36,339 nt of DNA, taken from a virus. The stretch lies in IMG/VR virus record IMGVR_UViG_3300020451_000014, positions 1 to 36,339 of that record. The stretch is one strand, 5' to 3'. The first letter of the stretch is position 1; every line of letters begins with the position of its first letter. The position numbers were made by a program, and so were the translations under genes. Below, in pieces: positions 24,671 to 32,002 of the stretch. The notes under the pieces are model-generated. The model did no database searches and was not told the DNA's origin. It was given only the letters and a program-made list of their open reading frames with translations.

Positions 24671-25329
24671 TATTGTTTTTGCCTTATCACTTGTCCAGTT
24701 CTATCTTGATCTGTGGTTTGTCTTGCTTCACCTAACATCTTAACACCAATTAGTGCTTCTTGAAAGCGCGAATTATACATCTGCATTACATCTGGTTCAC
24801 CCTTCATAAATATGTATGCTTCAATTAAAGAACCATATAGCATAGCCATTTCCGCATTAGTAGTTAACCAAGTAGAACTTGCATCTGTATACACAGAGGT
24901 ATCTGTAATACTTGCTGGTCTATAAAAGTAATGAAGTTCACAAGTATATTCTACATCAGGAGTAGGTCCTAGAATAAAATTATCTACATCAAACTGAGCA
25001 TAATACTTAGGAGTTCCAGTTGTAGTAGAATCTGGTGTATATGTTTGTATAAATGTCACATCTTTAAACTCTACAAACCCTTTGTCACCATTTGATCCTG
25101 CTAGACTTAATGAAAAAGGAGCTAAAAAGTCTGAAGGACAAGCTAAAAACTCATCATTAACAGTAGTAACTGCACTTGCGTTCTTTCTAAAAATAGTTAG
25201 TTGTACACTTTTTAATATTCTTTCTTCTGCTGTACGAATGAAAATAGGAAGATTAGACACAAATTGAGTTTCTGTGTTTTCTGTATACTCTTGTATGGCT
25301 GCCTTTAATTGTCCGTATGTAAATGCCAT
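24670..25329 (-). CDS. Putative neck / head-tail adaptor protein
   Basis: 219 residues. The pattern YGQLKAAIQEYTENTETQF, then IFIRTAEERILKSVQL, then CPSDFLAPFSL, then LHYFYRPASI, then AEMAMLYGSLIEAYIFMKGE is one I associate with phage adaptor or neck proteins: helical ends around a small beta domain. With the 221-residue gp4-like gene it would form the neck. No catalytic residues are evident. The function name is inferred. Confidence 0.65.
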   Translation of the reverse strand: MAFTYGQLKAAIQEYTENTETQFVSNLPIFIRTAEERILKSVQLTIFRKNASAVTTVNDEFLACPSDFLAPFSLSLAGSNGDKGFVEFKDVTFIQTYTPDSTTTGTPKYYAQFDVDNFILGPTPDVEYTCELHYFYRPASITDTSVYTDASSTWLTTNAEMAMLYGSLIEAYIFMKGEPDVMQMYNSRFQEALIGVKMLGEARQTTDQDRTGQVIRQKQ

Positions 25330-25337
25330 TAGCTACC

Positions 25338-26114
25338 TCATGGTGTGTTTGCTTGTCCACCCATGCCTGAGTGGTACTGACAATAGTAATACAACGTTGG
25401 AGCGCCTGATGCAACTGTTATGGTAGTTGTATATCCAGACATGTCTACTGTTACACCTGTTGTGTATTCAGTACCACTTCCATGAGTACCATCAGAAGTT
25501 GTAGAAAATCTTAGTGGATGACCCGAGGCTGCAGACCAATCAAAGAAGAATGTAGATCCTTCAGTTAATGTTAATGTTGGGGTAAGAACCCCATCTATAT
25601 AGTATTTGTTACCAGAACCTGGGTTAGCCACAGTTACAGTAAACTTTTGTCTAGCGATTGCCGACCCAAGACCACTTGTTCCTGCTAAACCAGTTAACGT
25701 GTGAGTTGCACTTGTTGGACCGATTGCTTGTCCTACATAACCTATTATTGTAGGAACGCCACTTACTGCCGCAACTTCAGACGTACCAGTAAGAGCATTT
25801 ATGGTTACAGTTCCTACTTCCCCTACTGGAGCAAGATTGTTAGCAGGAGTAATTCCCGGTATCTCTGCAAACCCCACAGGATTAAACCCATGTTGTATTG
25901 CTCTTTCTACGTTTAATTGTGGTTCTGGTCTTGGATTTCTAAGAGCTTGTGGATCTGGTGCTGCTTTTGGAGGAAATAACTGTGGATGTTTAGGATCAAA
26001 TTCATCTGGACCAACCTTTGCACCAGTCCATTCTGTCTTCATATCTCGAAGTCTGTACCTTCTTCCAGATCTGTCTGATATTCCCCAAGCATTTTTACCA
26101 CTAGCATAGGTCAT
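25338..26114 (-). CDS. Virion protein with C-terminal cupredoxin-like domain
   Basis: 258 residues. Residues 1-65 form a conserved head (KNAWGISDRSGRRYRLRDMK, then KHPQLFPP and DPQALRNPRPE) that I recall from several marine phages. Residues about 95-150 are TG-type beta repeats. Residues 156-258 look like a small cupredoxin: H199 (SGHPLRFS), then C245, H248 and M251 in YYYCQYHSGMGG, the His/Cys-x2-His/Met order of type 1 copper sites, though the Cys-to-Met spacing (+6) is shorter than in plastocyanin (+8). It sits between the two neck genes, so it is probably displayed on the virion. Copper binding is not demonstrated. Confidence 0.68.
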   Translation of the reverse strand: MTYASGKNAWGISDRSGRRYRLRDMKTEWTGAKVGPDEFDPKHPQLFPPKAAPDPQALRNPRPEPQLNVERAIQHGFNPVGFAEIPGITPANNLAPVGEVGTVTINALTGTSEVAAVSGVPTIIGYVGQAIGPTSATHTLTGLAGTSGLGSAIARQKFTVTVANPGSGNKYYIDGVLTPTLTLTEGSTFFFDWSAASGHPLRFSTTSDGTHGSGTEYTTGVTVDMSGYTTTITVASGAPTLYYYCQYHSGMGGQANTP

Positions 26115-26779
26115 TACACCCTCAAGTAATCAAGACTAGGCTGTAACTTCAATGGTGTTCTTCCTTCATCTTCATCTGCAGCTCTTTGAAACTCTTCTTC
26201 ATATACAGCTTTAAGCATCTGAACCCTATCTGGCGCTCTTTTCATAGCTAGGTAATAAGCTAACCCTGCTACCATGCAAGGATAAAACCTAAATGGTAAG
26301 TCATTAGTATTAACTAATGTATCAGCATCTTGTATTCTTCTTACATAGTAATAGATAATTTGATCTGTAGAGTTTTCTGGTACTGCCCACAAATTTAGGA
26401 TTGGTGTAATTTGTCTATCAAAATAATATTGGCTAGTTCTACCTTGAGTGGTTTTATCAGGTAATGTAACATACTCACCTCTACTGATTCGCTGAACAGT
26501 ATAGTCAGTAGAATCACGACGGAGTACAACCTCTAACAAATCAACAATATCACTTGCTAAAGTTTCTTGTCCTTGTCCTTGTGTTAAATTAATCGTTCCT
26601 TGATTAACTGTCCAAAGATTTAATCCACGATTAGCCCAATCCGCAAACATAAGATTCAAAGATCTACGCGCTGTTTTTGCATCATAACCAGTACGAACTT
26701 CTAATCCACACCTTTCGTATGCTTCTTCTATAACTTCTCCAACGTCTAAGTTGAAATCTCTTGAACCAGATGTTGTCAT
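26114..26779 (-). CDS. Putative head-tail adaptor (P22 gp4 / tail tubular A-like)
   Basis: 221 residues. The N-terminus has FNLDVGEVIEEAYERCGLE, then TARRSLNLMFADWANRGLNLW, followed by a beta part and a helical C-terminus (YYLAMKRAPDRVQMLKAVYE). This pattern is typical of small proteins that extend the portal ring in podoviruses (P22 gp4 or T7 gp11-like role). Name is by similarity of pattern and position. Confidence 0.7.
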   Translation of the reverse strand: MTTSGSRDFNLDVGEVIEEAYERCGLEVRTGYDAKTARRSLNLMFADWANRGLNLWTVNQGTINLTQGQGQETLASDIVDLLEVVLRRDSTDYTVQRISRGEYVTLPDKTTQGRTSQYYFDRQITPILNLWAVPENSTDQIIYYYVRRIQDADTLVNTNDLPFRFYPCMVAGLAYYLAMKRAPDRVQMLKAVYEEEFQRAADEDEGRTPLKLQPSLDYLRV

Positions 26780-26783
26780 AGCA

Positions 26784-26954
26784 TTAACCCATGTGTGGTT
26801 TTTGATTCGTCTTTGTAATTACTGCACCACCGTTTTTGTAACCTTTGACCATTCCACCTTTTTTCATGTACCCCATCTTATTACGTACACTTGTAGGTAG
26901 TTGTGATAAACCAGGGTTCTTTTGACTATCTACGGGTTTTAGACTTTTTTTCAT
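26784..26954 (-). CDS. Small Lys/Gly-rich protein (56 residues)
   Basis: A short gene below the usual length cutoff. Translation begins MKKSLKPVDSQKNPG and includes MGYMKKGGMVKGYKNGGAV, ending HMG. AAGGAG lies 6 nt ahead of the ATG, and the stop lies 4 nt before the start of the gp4-like gene. The KGYKNGG stretch also occurs in the 49-residue protein encoded at 27835. Strongly basic; function unknown. Confidence 0.7.
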   Translation of the reverse strand: MKKSLKPVDSQKNPGLSQLPTSVRNKMGYMKKGGMVKGYKNGGAVITKTNQKPHMG

Positions 26955-27150
26955 TTTTAGCTCCTTTAGGTCTTCCTCGTTTTCCTTTTTCTCTATCTAC
27001 GTGAAAGGATTGTGGTGTTTCTGTACTCGCACCTCCACCCAGATATTTAGGCTCCTCAGTATCTTTTCTTTTTATTCCCGGTAAAGCTGCAGCAATATCC
27101 AAGAAAAGACCTGATATAGACAATAATATTTTTCTAATAAAACTTATCAT
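26926..27150 (-). CDS. Small basic protein with AT-hook-like motif and N-terminal hydrophobic segment
   Basis: 74 residues from the ATG at 27150, chosen because an AAAGGAT site lies 8 nt ahead; two upstream ATGs (27168 and 27177) are alternatives. Residues 2-24 are hydrophobic (ISFIRKILLSISGLFLDIAA), possibly a membrane helix. The tail has KRGRPKGAKN at 57-66, an AT-hook core (GRP) in a Lys/Arg-rich stretch. It overlaps the upstream stop by a few bases or is adjacent, depending on start choice. Confidence 0.6.
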   Translation of the reverse strand: MISFIRKILLSISGLFLDIAAALPGIKRKDTEEPKYLGGGASTETPQSFHVDREKGKRGRPKGAKNEKKSKTRR

Positions 27151-27154
27151 AGTT

Positions 27155-27835
27155 TTAATCCTTTTCATAGTCTGCATATAAATTATCAAAAGTTGTTCTT
27201 GGATCAAGATAACTATTGTGTATTTCTGCAGCGTGAAGGTGCTGACTAGGTTTAAAATCAGGTGGTCCTTCCCCTGTTTCCCATAAAGCAGGACTTGTGG
27301 CTCTAACTCTATTGTTAGGTAAAGCTACAATATTTCCTGTCCACTCTCCTGCATCTGTTAACTGCAACACATGACTTTGCTTGTGTTGTGCAGGGTCGTC
27401 TGCAATATGACTTTCTGTATAATCTACGGTAAACAAATACTTACCTTGATAAAACTCACCATCAATCTTGCATATCCAAGGTGAGGAACTTACCCTCTCC
27501 ATATTGATAACAGAATGATAATGTGAACTACAATCCCAAGGCTGTACCAAATGTGTTTCCATAAGTGTAGGCCACTCTTGTAGTGGTATATCTGCAACTA
27601 AGGCGGTGATAGGCATTCGCGCCCACATTGCACCACCATGAATTGTGTCTTCTGGTTCGCCATCTGCTTCACAACCAGTAAAGACAATTTGAAAACTCAA
27701 ACATCTATCTGGTATTGTATTGACAGCAATGGCTAAACCGTGAAGAAATTCTCCATGATATTTGAGATGATTACATGTAAACTCTCTCCGCACCCAACAT
27801 TTAAAATGTGGAATGTTACTTATTAAATAAGACAT
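27155..27835 (-). CDS. Conserved marine-phage protein of unknown function
   Basis: 226 residues. The start MSYLISNIPHFKCWVRREF is a segment I recall from cyanophage and other marine phage proteins. Later blocks include HGEFLHGLAIAVNTIPDRCLSFQ, ADGEPEDTIHGGAMWARMPI, PWDCSSHYHSVINMERVSS and QSHVLQLTDAGEWTGNIVALPNNRVR. Rich in His, Cys and Trp, beta-looking, no known catalytic motif. It overlaps the 49-residue gene's stop (TAATG). Unknown; probably virion-associated or assembly. Confidence 0.65.
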   Translation of the reverse strand: MSYLISNIPHFKCWVRREFTCNHLKYHGEFLHGLAIAVNTIPDRCLSFQIVFTGCEADGEPEDTIHGGAMWARMPITALVADIPLQEWPTLMETHLVQPWDCSSHYHSVINMERVSSSPWICKIDGEFYQGKYLFTVDYTESHIADDPAQHKQSHVLQLTDAGEWTGNIVALPNNRVRATSPALWETGEGPPDFKPSQHLHAAEIHNSYLDPRTTFDNLYADYEKD

Positions 27836-27984
27836 TAGGCTTTAGATATTTTCATACCCATCTTTTTAGCAGCAGCTCTAAGTTGTGGTAGTGACATTCC
27901 TACCTTACCACCATTCTTATAGCCTTTAGTTTTTACTTTGCCACCAGCTTTCATGCCTTTAGTTTTCATTTTACGACCCATCAT
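27835..27984 (-). CDS. Tiny Lys/Gly-rich protein (49 residues)
   Basis: A short gene. Translation starts MMGRKMKTKGMKAGGK and continues KTKGYKNGGKVG, then SLPQLRAAAKKMGMKISKA. The repeat KTKGMKAGGKV / KTKGYKNGGKV is nearly tandem. AGGAG lies 9 nt before the ATG at 27984, the start overlaps the previous stop as ATGA, and the stop overlaps the next start as TAATG, so it is embedded in the operon and very likely real. Strongly basic; function unknown. Confidence 0.78.
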   Translation of the reverse strand: MMGRKMKTKGMKAGGKVKTKGYKNGGKVGMSLPQLRAAAKKMGMKISKA

Positions 27985-28259
27985 TTTTTCTTTCTCCTTT
28001 TCAATGATTTCACTCGTCTTGGTTTACCAGCTGGTTGACCCAACCGTTTCTTCTGACTTACTCTACTTTTCTTTTCAGCAGCTGTCATTTCTGAAGATGT
28101 TTTAGGAGTTTTAGAACTTACCCGTTTAGAAGGACGACAATAAGGAGTACCACGTTTCTCTCCTTTCTTACGCCCACAAGCCTTGCCTGTACGTACATCT
28201 TTCCAATCTTCTTTGAACCATCTCTTGAGAGCTAGTCCTTCTTTTGTTTTACGAACCAT
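27981..28259 (-). CDS. Small very basic phage protein
   Basis: 92 residues. Contains GLALKRWFKEDWKDVRTGKACGRKKGEK, then YCRPSKRVSSKTPKT, ending KRRKKK; nearly 35% Lys/Arg. I recall this CGR ... YCRP pattern as a small conserved phage and giant-virus-like family with unknown function. Possibly a DNA-binding, packaged protein. It shares one base with the upstream gene's stop. Confidence 0.7.
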   Translation of the reverse strand: MVRKTKEGLALKRWFKEDWKDVRTGKACGRKKGEKRGTPYCRPSKRVSSKTPKTSSEMTAAEKKSRVSQKKRLGQPAGKPRRVKSLKRRKKK

Positions 28260-28549
28260 TAGTACGTCTTCGTTATTTTTCTTTTACTAGAATCAATATC
28301 ACCACAACCTGCGGCAATAAACGCGCCATTCTTAAATCCTTTAGGTGCGGGTCTTTTAGGATTATCTATAGCAGCAATAATACCCCCATTAGCTTTCTTA
28401 ATTGTTTTTTTCTTTTTCTTCTTCTTGCCACCAGTTCCATAATTAGCAGCTCCTACTTTACGACACTTTGCTATAGCGCCGCTTGCGTAAGCTGATGGGA
28501 ACACTTTGTATCTTGCTTTTACCTTTCGGTAACATGCGTCTTTTGGCAT
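28259..28549 (-). CDS. Small basic protein with Cys/Lys pattern
   Basis: 96 residues. Begins MPKDACYRKVKARYKVFPSA, then YASGAIAKCRKVGAANYG, a widely found conserved motif of unknown function, then a stretch of seven Lys (GGKKKKKKKTIKK) and a C-terminal region with KGFKNGAFIAAGCGD. The run of Lys codons is a slip-prone A/T tract in DNA. Coupled to the neighbours by 1-nt overlaps. Confidence 0.72.
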   Translation of the reverse strand: MPKDACYRKVKARYKVFPSAYASGAIAKCRKVGAANYGTGGKKKKKKKTIKKANGGIIAAIDNPKRPAPKGFKNGAFIAAGCGDIDSSKRKITKTY

Positions 28550-28785
28550 TAGTTCTCCTCCGTGAAGGTGACTTTGTAATTTGCTTTCTCATTTGACTTC
28601 TGGATATAGCCAATTTGAATCTCCTCTAAACGTTCTGCTATAGCACTTAGTTTAACTTCCATGACTTCAGTTCTTTTATCTACTTTAATTAAAGTTTCTG
28701 TAGTCCATGATCCCCATGTATAGAAGATAGTTCCTACTCCACCTATTGATAAAACAACAACGGATATGCCTATTTGTTTTAACAT
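28549..28785 (-). CDS. Small single-pass membrane protein with coiled coil
   Basis: 78 residues from the second ATG (28785), since AGGAG lies 9 nt ahead of it; the ATG at 28791 is only 3 nt from that site. A transmembrane helix at about 4-26 (QIGISVVVLSIGGVGTIFYTW) is followed by a charged helix (VDKRTEVMEVKLSAIAERLEEIQ). Size and layout fit an accessory membrane protein of lysis or infection; function unknown. Confidence 0.65.
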   Translation of the reverse strand: MLKQIGISVVVLSIGGVGTIFYTWGSWTTETLIKVDKRTEVMEVKLSAIAERLEEIQIGYIQKSNEKANYKVTFTEEN

Positions 28786-29078
28786 TTCCATCTTCTCCTA
28801 GCTTGTCTAATCCTACTATTAGGATCATTTCTAGTTTTAGCAGAACTTCTTTTCAACTGTCCTAAAGATCTAGCACAGTATGACTTTCTTCTTTTAGCAT
28901 CTTTACTACCCTTCTTTGGGGAACCAGTAACAGCTGTCTTTAGTTTAGATCCGGGATTCTTTTTCCGATACGCAGCAACACCTTTCTTGGTCATGCCTGC
29001 ACCCTCTTTCGTGGGTCTGTAGTTAGCACCTTTACCCTTGGTGGTTCTGCGTATCGGTTTGCCTTTTTTCTCAGCCAT
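28779..29078 (-). CDS. DUF6321-like small basic protein
   Basis: 99 residues. Very basic; N-terminal KKGKPIRRTTKGKGANYRP, then AYRKKNPGSKLKTAVT, then KRRKSYCARSLGQLK and DPNSRIRQARRRWKC. This order matches a small phage family (DUF6321, from memory) of unknown function. Possibly DNA-bound in the head. Its end overlaps the membrane-protein start. Confidence 0.75.
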   Translation of the reverse strand: MAEKKGKPIRRTTKGKGANYRPTKEGAGMTKKGVAAYRKKNPGSKLKTAVTGSPKKGSKDAKRRKSYCARSLGQLKRSSAKTRNDPNSRIRQARRRWKC

Positions 29079-29347
29079 CAGCCAAAGAAACCAGTAATGG
29101 AAGTTACGTTAGTTAATGTAACATGACACTCATCAGAAAAAATCATTCCATGATCTGGAATAGTAACTTGTACATAGTCTGATGCCTTGAATACCATATC
29201 TAACTGAGTTGAACCTCCAGAGCCATTTTTAAAAACGACTTGAGGAGAACCACTAGCACACAAAACATTAAAACTTTTTAAACGTGTGCGTCCACCATTC
29301 ATTGTTCCAGTAGCTGTTACGGTCTTTGCAAATATAGATGCAGCCAT
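29078..29347 (-). CDS. Small beta-rich virion protein
   Basis: 89 residues. All-beta pattern: SIFAKTVTATGTMNGGRTRL, then SGSPQVVFKNGSGGSTQLD, ending TSITGFFG. AGGAG lies 7 nt ahead of the ATG. Its place next to another beta-rich protein after the capsid terminator suggests a decoration or minor structural role; no family is certain. Confidence 0.6.
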   Translation of the reverse strand: MAASIFAKTVTATGTMNGGRTRLKSFNVLCASGSPQVVFKNGSGGSTQLDMVFKASDYVQVTIPDHGMIFSDECHVTLTNVTSITGFFG

Positions 29348-29357
29348 TTAACATCTC

Positions 29358-29828
29358 CTATGGGTTAATAGCAGTATTAAAAGCCTGTGCATACAATACT
29401 GTAAAAACAACGGATCCTGCATTACACGCAGCACTAGAAGTAGCTGTAAGTTTTAAGTCAGCCGTTCCAGTATTTTTCCATGTAAGAGTACCACCACCAG
29501 ATACGCCTAGTGCTTTAATACCTACAGTTGTTCCTGATGCTAATGTGTTAACAAGAGTTGCAGCACCACCTACGGTATCTCCAAGACTAATGTTTGTTGT
29601 AGTATTAGCAGCTACTTCTAAATCAACTATGATATCAACAATCTTAGAGTTAGCAGGTATAACTATATCTGTAGCTTCCGCTGCAACAGCTCCACCTGAT
29701 ATATCCATTACATGTTGTTGACACATTACAACATAGCCAACATTAGCTATGTTTGTTCCAACTGTCGTTCCAGTTGTATTTCTTATATTACCGGCTCTAA
29801 TAGGACCGGAAAAAGTAGTTGAACCCAT
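29358..29828 (-). CDS. Conserved beta-rich virion protein
   Basis: 156 residues. Starts MGSTTFSGPIRAGNIRNTTG, then NIANVGYVVMCQQHVMDISG, a start I recall from many marine phages near the capsid gene. Ala/Thr/Gly/Val-rich beta structure throughout. AGAGGAG precedes the ATG by 6 nt. It is the first gene after the capsid terminator and may have its own promoter in 29829-29905. Probably a capsid decoration or minor head protein. Confidence 0.65.
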   Translation of the reverse strand: MGSTTFSGPIRAGNIRNTTGTTVGTNIANVGYVVMCQQHVMDISGGAVAAEATDIVIPANSKIVDIIVDLEVAANTTTNISLGDTVGGAATLVNTLASGTTVGIKALGVSGGGTLTWKNTGTADLKLTATSSAACNAGSVVFTVLYAQAFNTAINP

Positions 29829-29853
29829 CTTATTCTCCTCTGTCTGGTTAAGT

Positions 29854-29872
29854 CAATCACACCATGTGATTG
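29854..29872. promoter_or_regulatory. Inverted repeat CAATCACA-N3-TGTGATTG
   Basis: A perfect 8-bp inverted repeat with a 3-bp centre, 26 bp ahead of the 156-residue protein's ATG and inside the 131-bp gap (29829-29959). It may be an operator or a 5'-leader hairpin. No convincing -35/-10 pair was found beside it. Confidence 0.5.
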
Positions 29873-29900
29873 TCAGGGATATAAATAAGATAACATACTT

Positions 29901-29935
29901 TAAAAAAAAATAAAGGGCGAATAAATCGCCCTTTA
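29901..29935 (-). terminator. Intrinsic terminator after the major capsid gene
   Basis: A 10-bp perfect stem (29911-29920 with 29926-29935; GGGCGA core) with a 5-base loop is followed, in - strand sense, by nine T (29910-29902). It starts 25 bp past the capsid stop. This would limit transcription of downstream tail genes relative to the capsid. The strongest terminator seen in the window. Confidence 0.93.
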
Positions 29936-29959
29936 CTTTATATTAGGGAGAAAGTGCTA

Positions 29960-30871
29960 TTATGCACCAGGTGATCCAAAGATGCAACGAGGATCTGAAA
30001 AACCAAAAGAATATCTTTCTCTGGCTTTATACCTCATGTTTCCTGTATCAAAATCTGCTTCCATATTAGTTGAAAGTGCAGTTCTCTCAAAGTGTATCAT
30101 TCCACGTGGAGCATCTGTCATAATGAAGAATGCGTCTGGATCTGTAAGGAAATCATTTACTGCGTAGCCTTGCGGTAACATCCCCATAGATCTAAGAGCA
30201 TTTGTATCATTATCAGCGGTTCCTACTCTAAGATTAGAAACCATCAACCTTTCAGCTACAAACTGTAACTGTCTTGGTAAAATAAGTTTCATTCCTCTAA
30301 GAGCAACTTTTAAGCCACGTTCATCAACAAAGCCAGCAATACTGATTAAAGCATCTTCAAGAGATGTTTCATTCAAGTCTGCAGCTGTGCCTGGTTCGTT
30401 GGCAAAAGTACCACCACTCGTTAATGGATGTGATGCGTCACATAAAGCCACACCATCTCCACCAGCATTAGCGCCTGCGAGAAAAGCATTGTTAAGTACT
30501 GAAGCAGCCTTAACTTGCTTTGTGTGAGCCATAGAACGAGCTAATGCACGAGTGTATCTCGCACCAAGACGATCATAAAGATTGTCTTCAATAGCTTCTT
30601 CTGTAATAGAAAATGCTAGTGCGATTGTTTCGTGATTATAACGTGCGGTATAGGCCTCGTTTGCATCATCAAAGTTGACATTTCCACCTTCCGATTTGGT
30701 AGGTGCTGCGCCAAAACCTGACAACATTACTTCTTCTTCAAACGCACGGTCTGAATTTTCAGTAGTGTAGATTTCAGCATGTTGGTTCTCGTACCGATCA
30801 TACTCCATTCCAAACAGGGCATTAAGACCGGGTTCTAACTCTTTCGCTAGTTGTGCGCGAGATATAGCCAT
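29960..30871 (-). CDS. Major capsid protein
   Basis: 303 residues. N-terminal RAQLAKELEPGLNALFGMEY, then FEEEVMLSGFGAAPTKSEGG, YNHETIALAFSITEEAIEDNLYD and later TDAPRGMIHFERTALSTNMEADFDTGNMRYKARERYSFGFSDPR, the known pattern of phage capsid proteins in marine tailed phages (HK97-type fold inferred). It follows scaffold and decoration-like genes and is itself followed by a strong terminator, as expected for the most abundant product. AAGGAG lies 7-8 nt ahead of the ATG. Confidence 0.88.
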   Translation of the reverse strand: MAISRAQLAKELEPGLNALFGMEYDRYENQHAEIYTTENSDRAFEEEVMLSGFGAAPTKSEGGNVNFDDANEAYTARYNHETIALAFSITEEAIEDNLYDRLGARYTRALARSMAHTKQVKAASVLNNAFLAGANAGGDGVALCDASHPLTSGGTFANEPGTAADLNETSLEDALISIAGFVDERGLKVALRGMKLILPRQLQFVAERLMVSNLRVGTADNDTNALRSMGMLPQGYAVNDFLTDPDAFFIMTDAPRGMIHFERTALSTNMEADFDTGNMRYKARERYSFGFSDPRCIFGSPGA

Positions 30872-30883
30872 AGATTATTCTCC

Positions 30884-31519
30884 TTATACGCCTGTGGTAG
30901 ATGGAGTACCAGCAGCAATCGCACCATTTGGTGAATTGAAGCTGTTATTCAATCTAACGATTAATGGAATACCAGCAGCAGCAAAATCAGAATTTGAAGG
31001 ATCTTCTTGGATACCCATAATTCTGAGATGTAATGTGTTGGTAGTTGCGATAGTTCCAACTGCAAGTTTTGCGCTAGATATACCAGTTGTTGTAGAACCG
31101 GATGCGCCTGTAGCAAAATTTGCATTTGCGAAAATATGCGCTCTGGCAGAGGCTTCATTTGTAAGCGTACCATCTGAACAGATCACAAAAGTTTGCATTG
31201 GGTTATCGTAAACGAAAGCCTTGACGGGGTGGTTAGAATCCGCGCCAGAGCCGGGCCAATAGTTGGAAAAGATTTTTTCACCAGTAGTGCTTGAAACGTA
31301 CTCACAACCCCAAAAAACTCCTAATAATCCTACACTTCCACCTGCGGCAGCACCAACTTTATCTATAACACCAGCAGCAAGAGGTATTACGGGTGAGCCT
31401 TGGAACATAGTATTTGAGTTATTGTAAGCTATGCGATACTCAGTTGCACCAGTAGTGTTGTAAGCCGATCCGACTACACCAATCGGTCTTAGACCGAAAG
31501 CACCATTGATATTTGCCAT
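30884..31519 (-). CDS. Putative capsid decoration / head protein
   Basis: 211 residues. Begins MANINGAFGLRPIGVVGSAY, followed by NNSNTMFQGSPVIPLAAGVI, EYVSSTTGEKIFSNYWPGSG and NPMQTFVICSDGTLT. All-beta. It lies directly between the 152-residue gene and the capsid gene, the position of decoration or cement proteins in lambda-like heads; the role is inferred from position. TAGGAG is 8-9 nt ahead of the ATG. Confidence 0.68.
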   Translation of the reverse strand: MANINGAFGLRPIGVVGSAYNTTGATEYRIAYNNSNTMFQGSPVIPLAAGVIDKVGAAAGGSVGLLGVFWGCEYVSSTTGEKIFSNYWPGSGADSNHPVKAFVYDNPMQTFVICSDGTLTNEASARAHIFANANFATGASGSTTTGISSAKLAVGTIATTNTLHLRIMGIQEDPSNSDFAAAGIPLIVRLNNSFNSPNGAIAAGTPSTTGV

Positions 31520-31541
31520 ATTGACAATCTCCTAAGTTAAA

Positions 31542-32000
31542 TTATTCGGAGTTTTTACCCCCGAAGGTTACACGACTTTGCCTACTATTACTAATAGGCA
31601 TCGAAGGATGTTGCTCCTTCATTAAGTCCTGATCGACAGCTGTCATTTGTTCGCGGGTTCGGCCCCCGTAGTACTCGTTTCTTTCCTGCGCTGTTTCTTC
31701 AGGTATGCGGCACAGCATCAATCCACCTTGTCCTATAACTCCTTGATATTGACCATCATCAATAACAGGTGCTTCAAAATTTGGATATTCGTCTGAACGG
31801 ACGGGTTCCCATCCTTCACGTAGTTTAGAATGAACATTCATCTTGTCCTCTTCTCCACGCATTGCGACTCTTATCCATCTATGCACAAAACCTTTTGGTG
31901 GGTCTGGTGCTTCAAGGTGGGCAGGCGGCGCCCAAGGTTTTCTGCGCATATCTGCTTCTCTCGAAGCATCTTTTCTTGCGATTCTTTTTTCTTCAGTCAT
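31542..32000 (-). CDS. Conserved phage protein between scaffold and capsid genes
   Basis: 152 residues, charged, Pro/Trp in the N-terminal part (KPWAPPAHLEAPDPPKGFVH, RWIRVAMRGEEDKMN) and a tail of Arg/Gln/Ser. No Cys cluster, no membrane segment. I recall similar proteins in the same position in other marine phages; no function is known. Likely a head-assembly factor. Confidence 0.6.
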   Translation of the reverse strand: MTEEKRIARKDASREADMRRKPWAPPAHLEAPDPPKGFVHRWIRVAMRGEEDKMNVHSKLREGWEPVRSDEYPNFEAPVIDDGQYQGVIGQGGLMLCRIPEETAQERNEYYGGRTREQMTAVDQDLMKEQHPSMPISNSRQSRVTFGGKNSE

Positions 32001-32002
32001 AT

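Noticed and set aside
30101-30110. Palindrome TCCACGTGGA
   Set aside because: Short, inside the capsid gene, and does not match parS arms.
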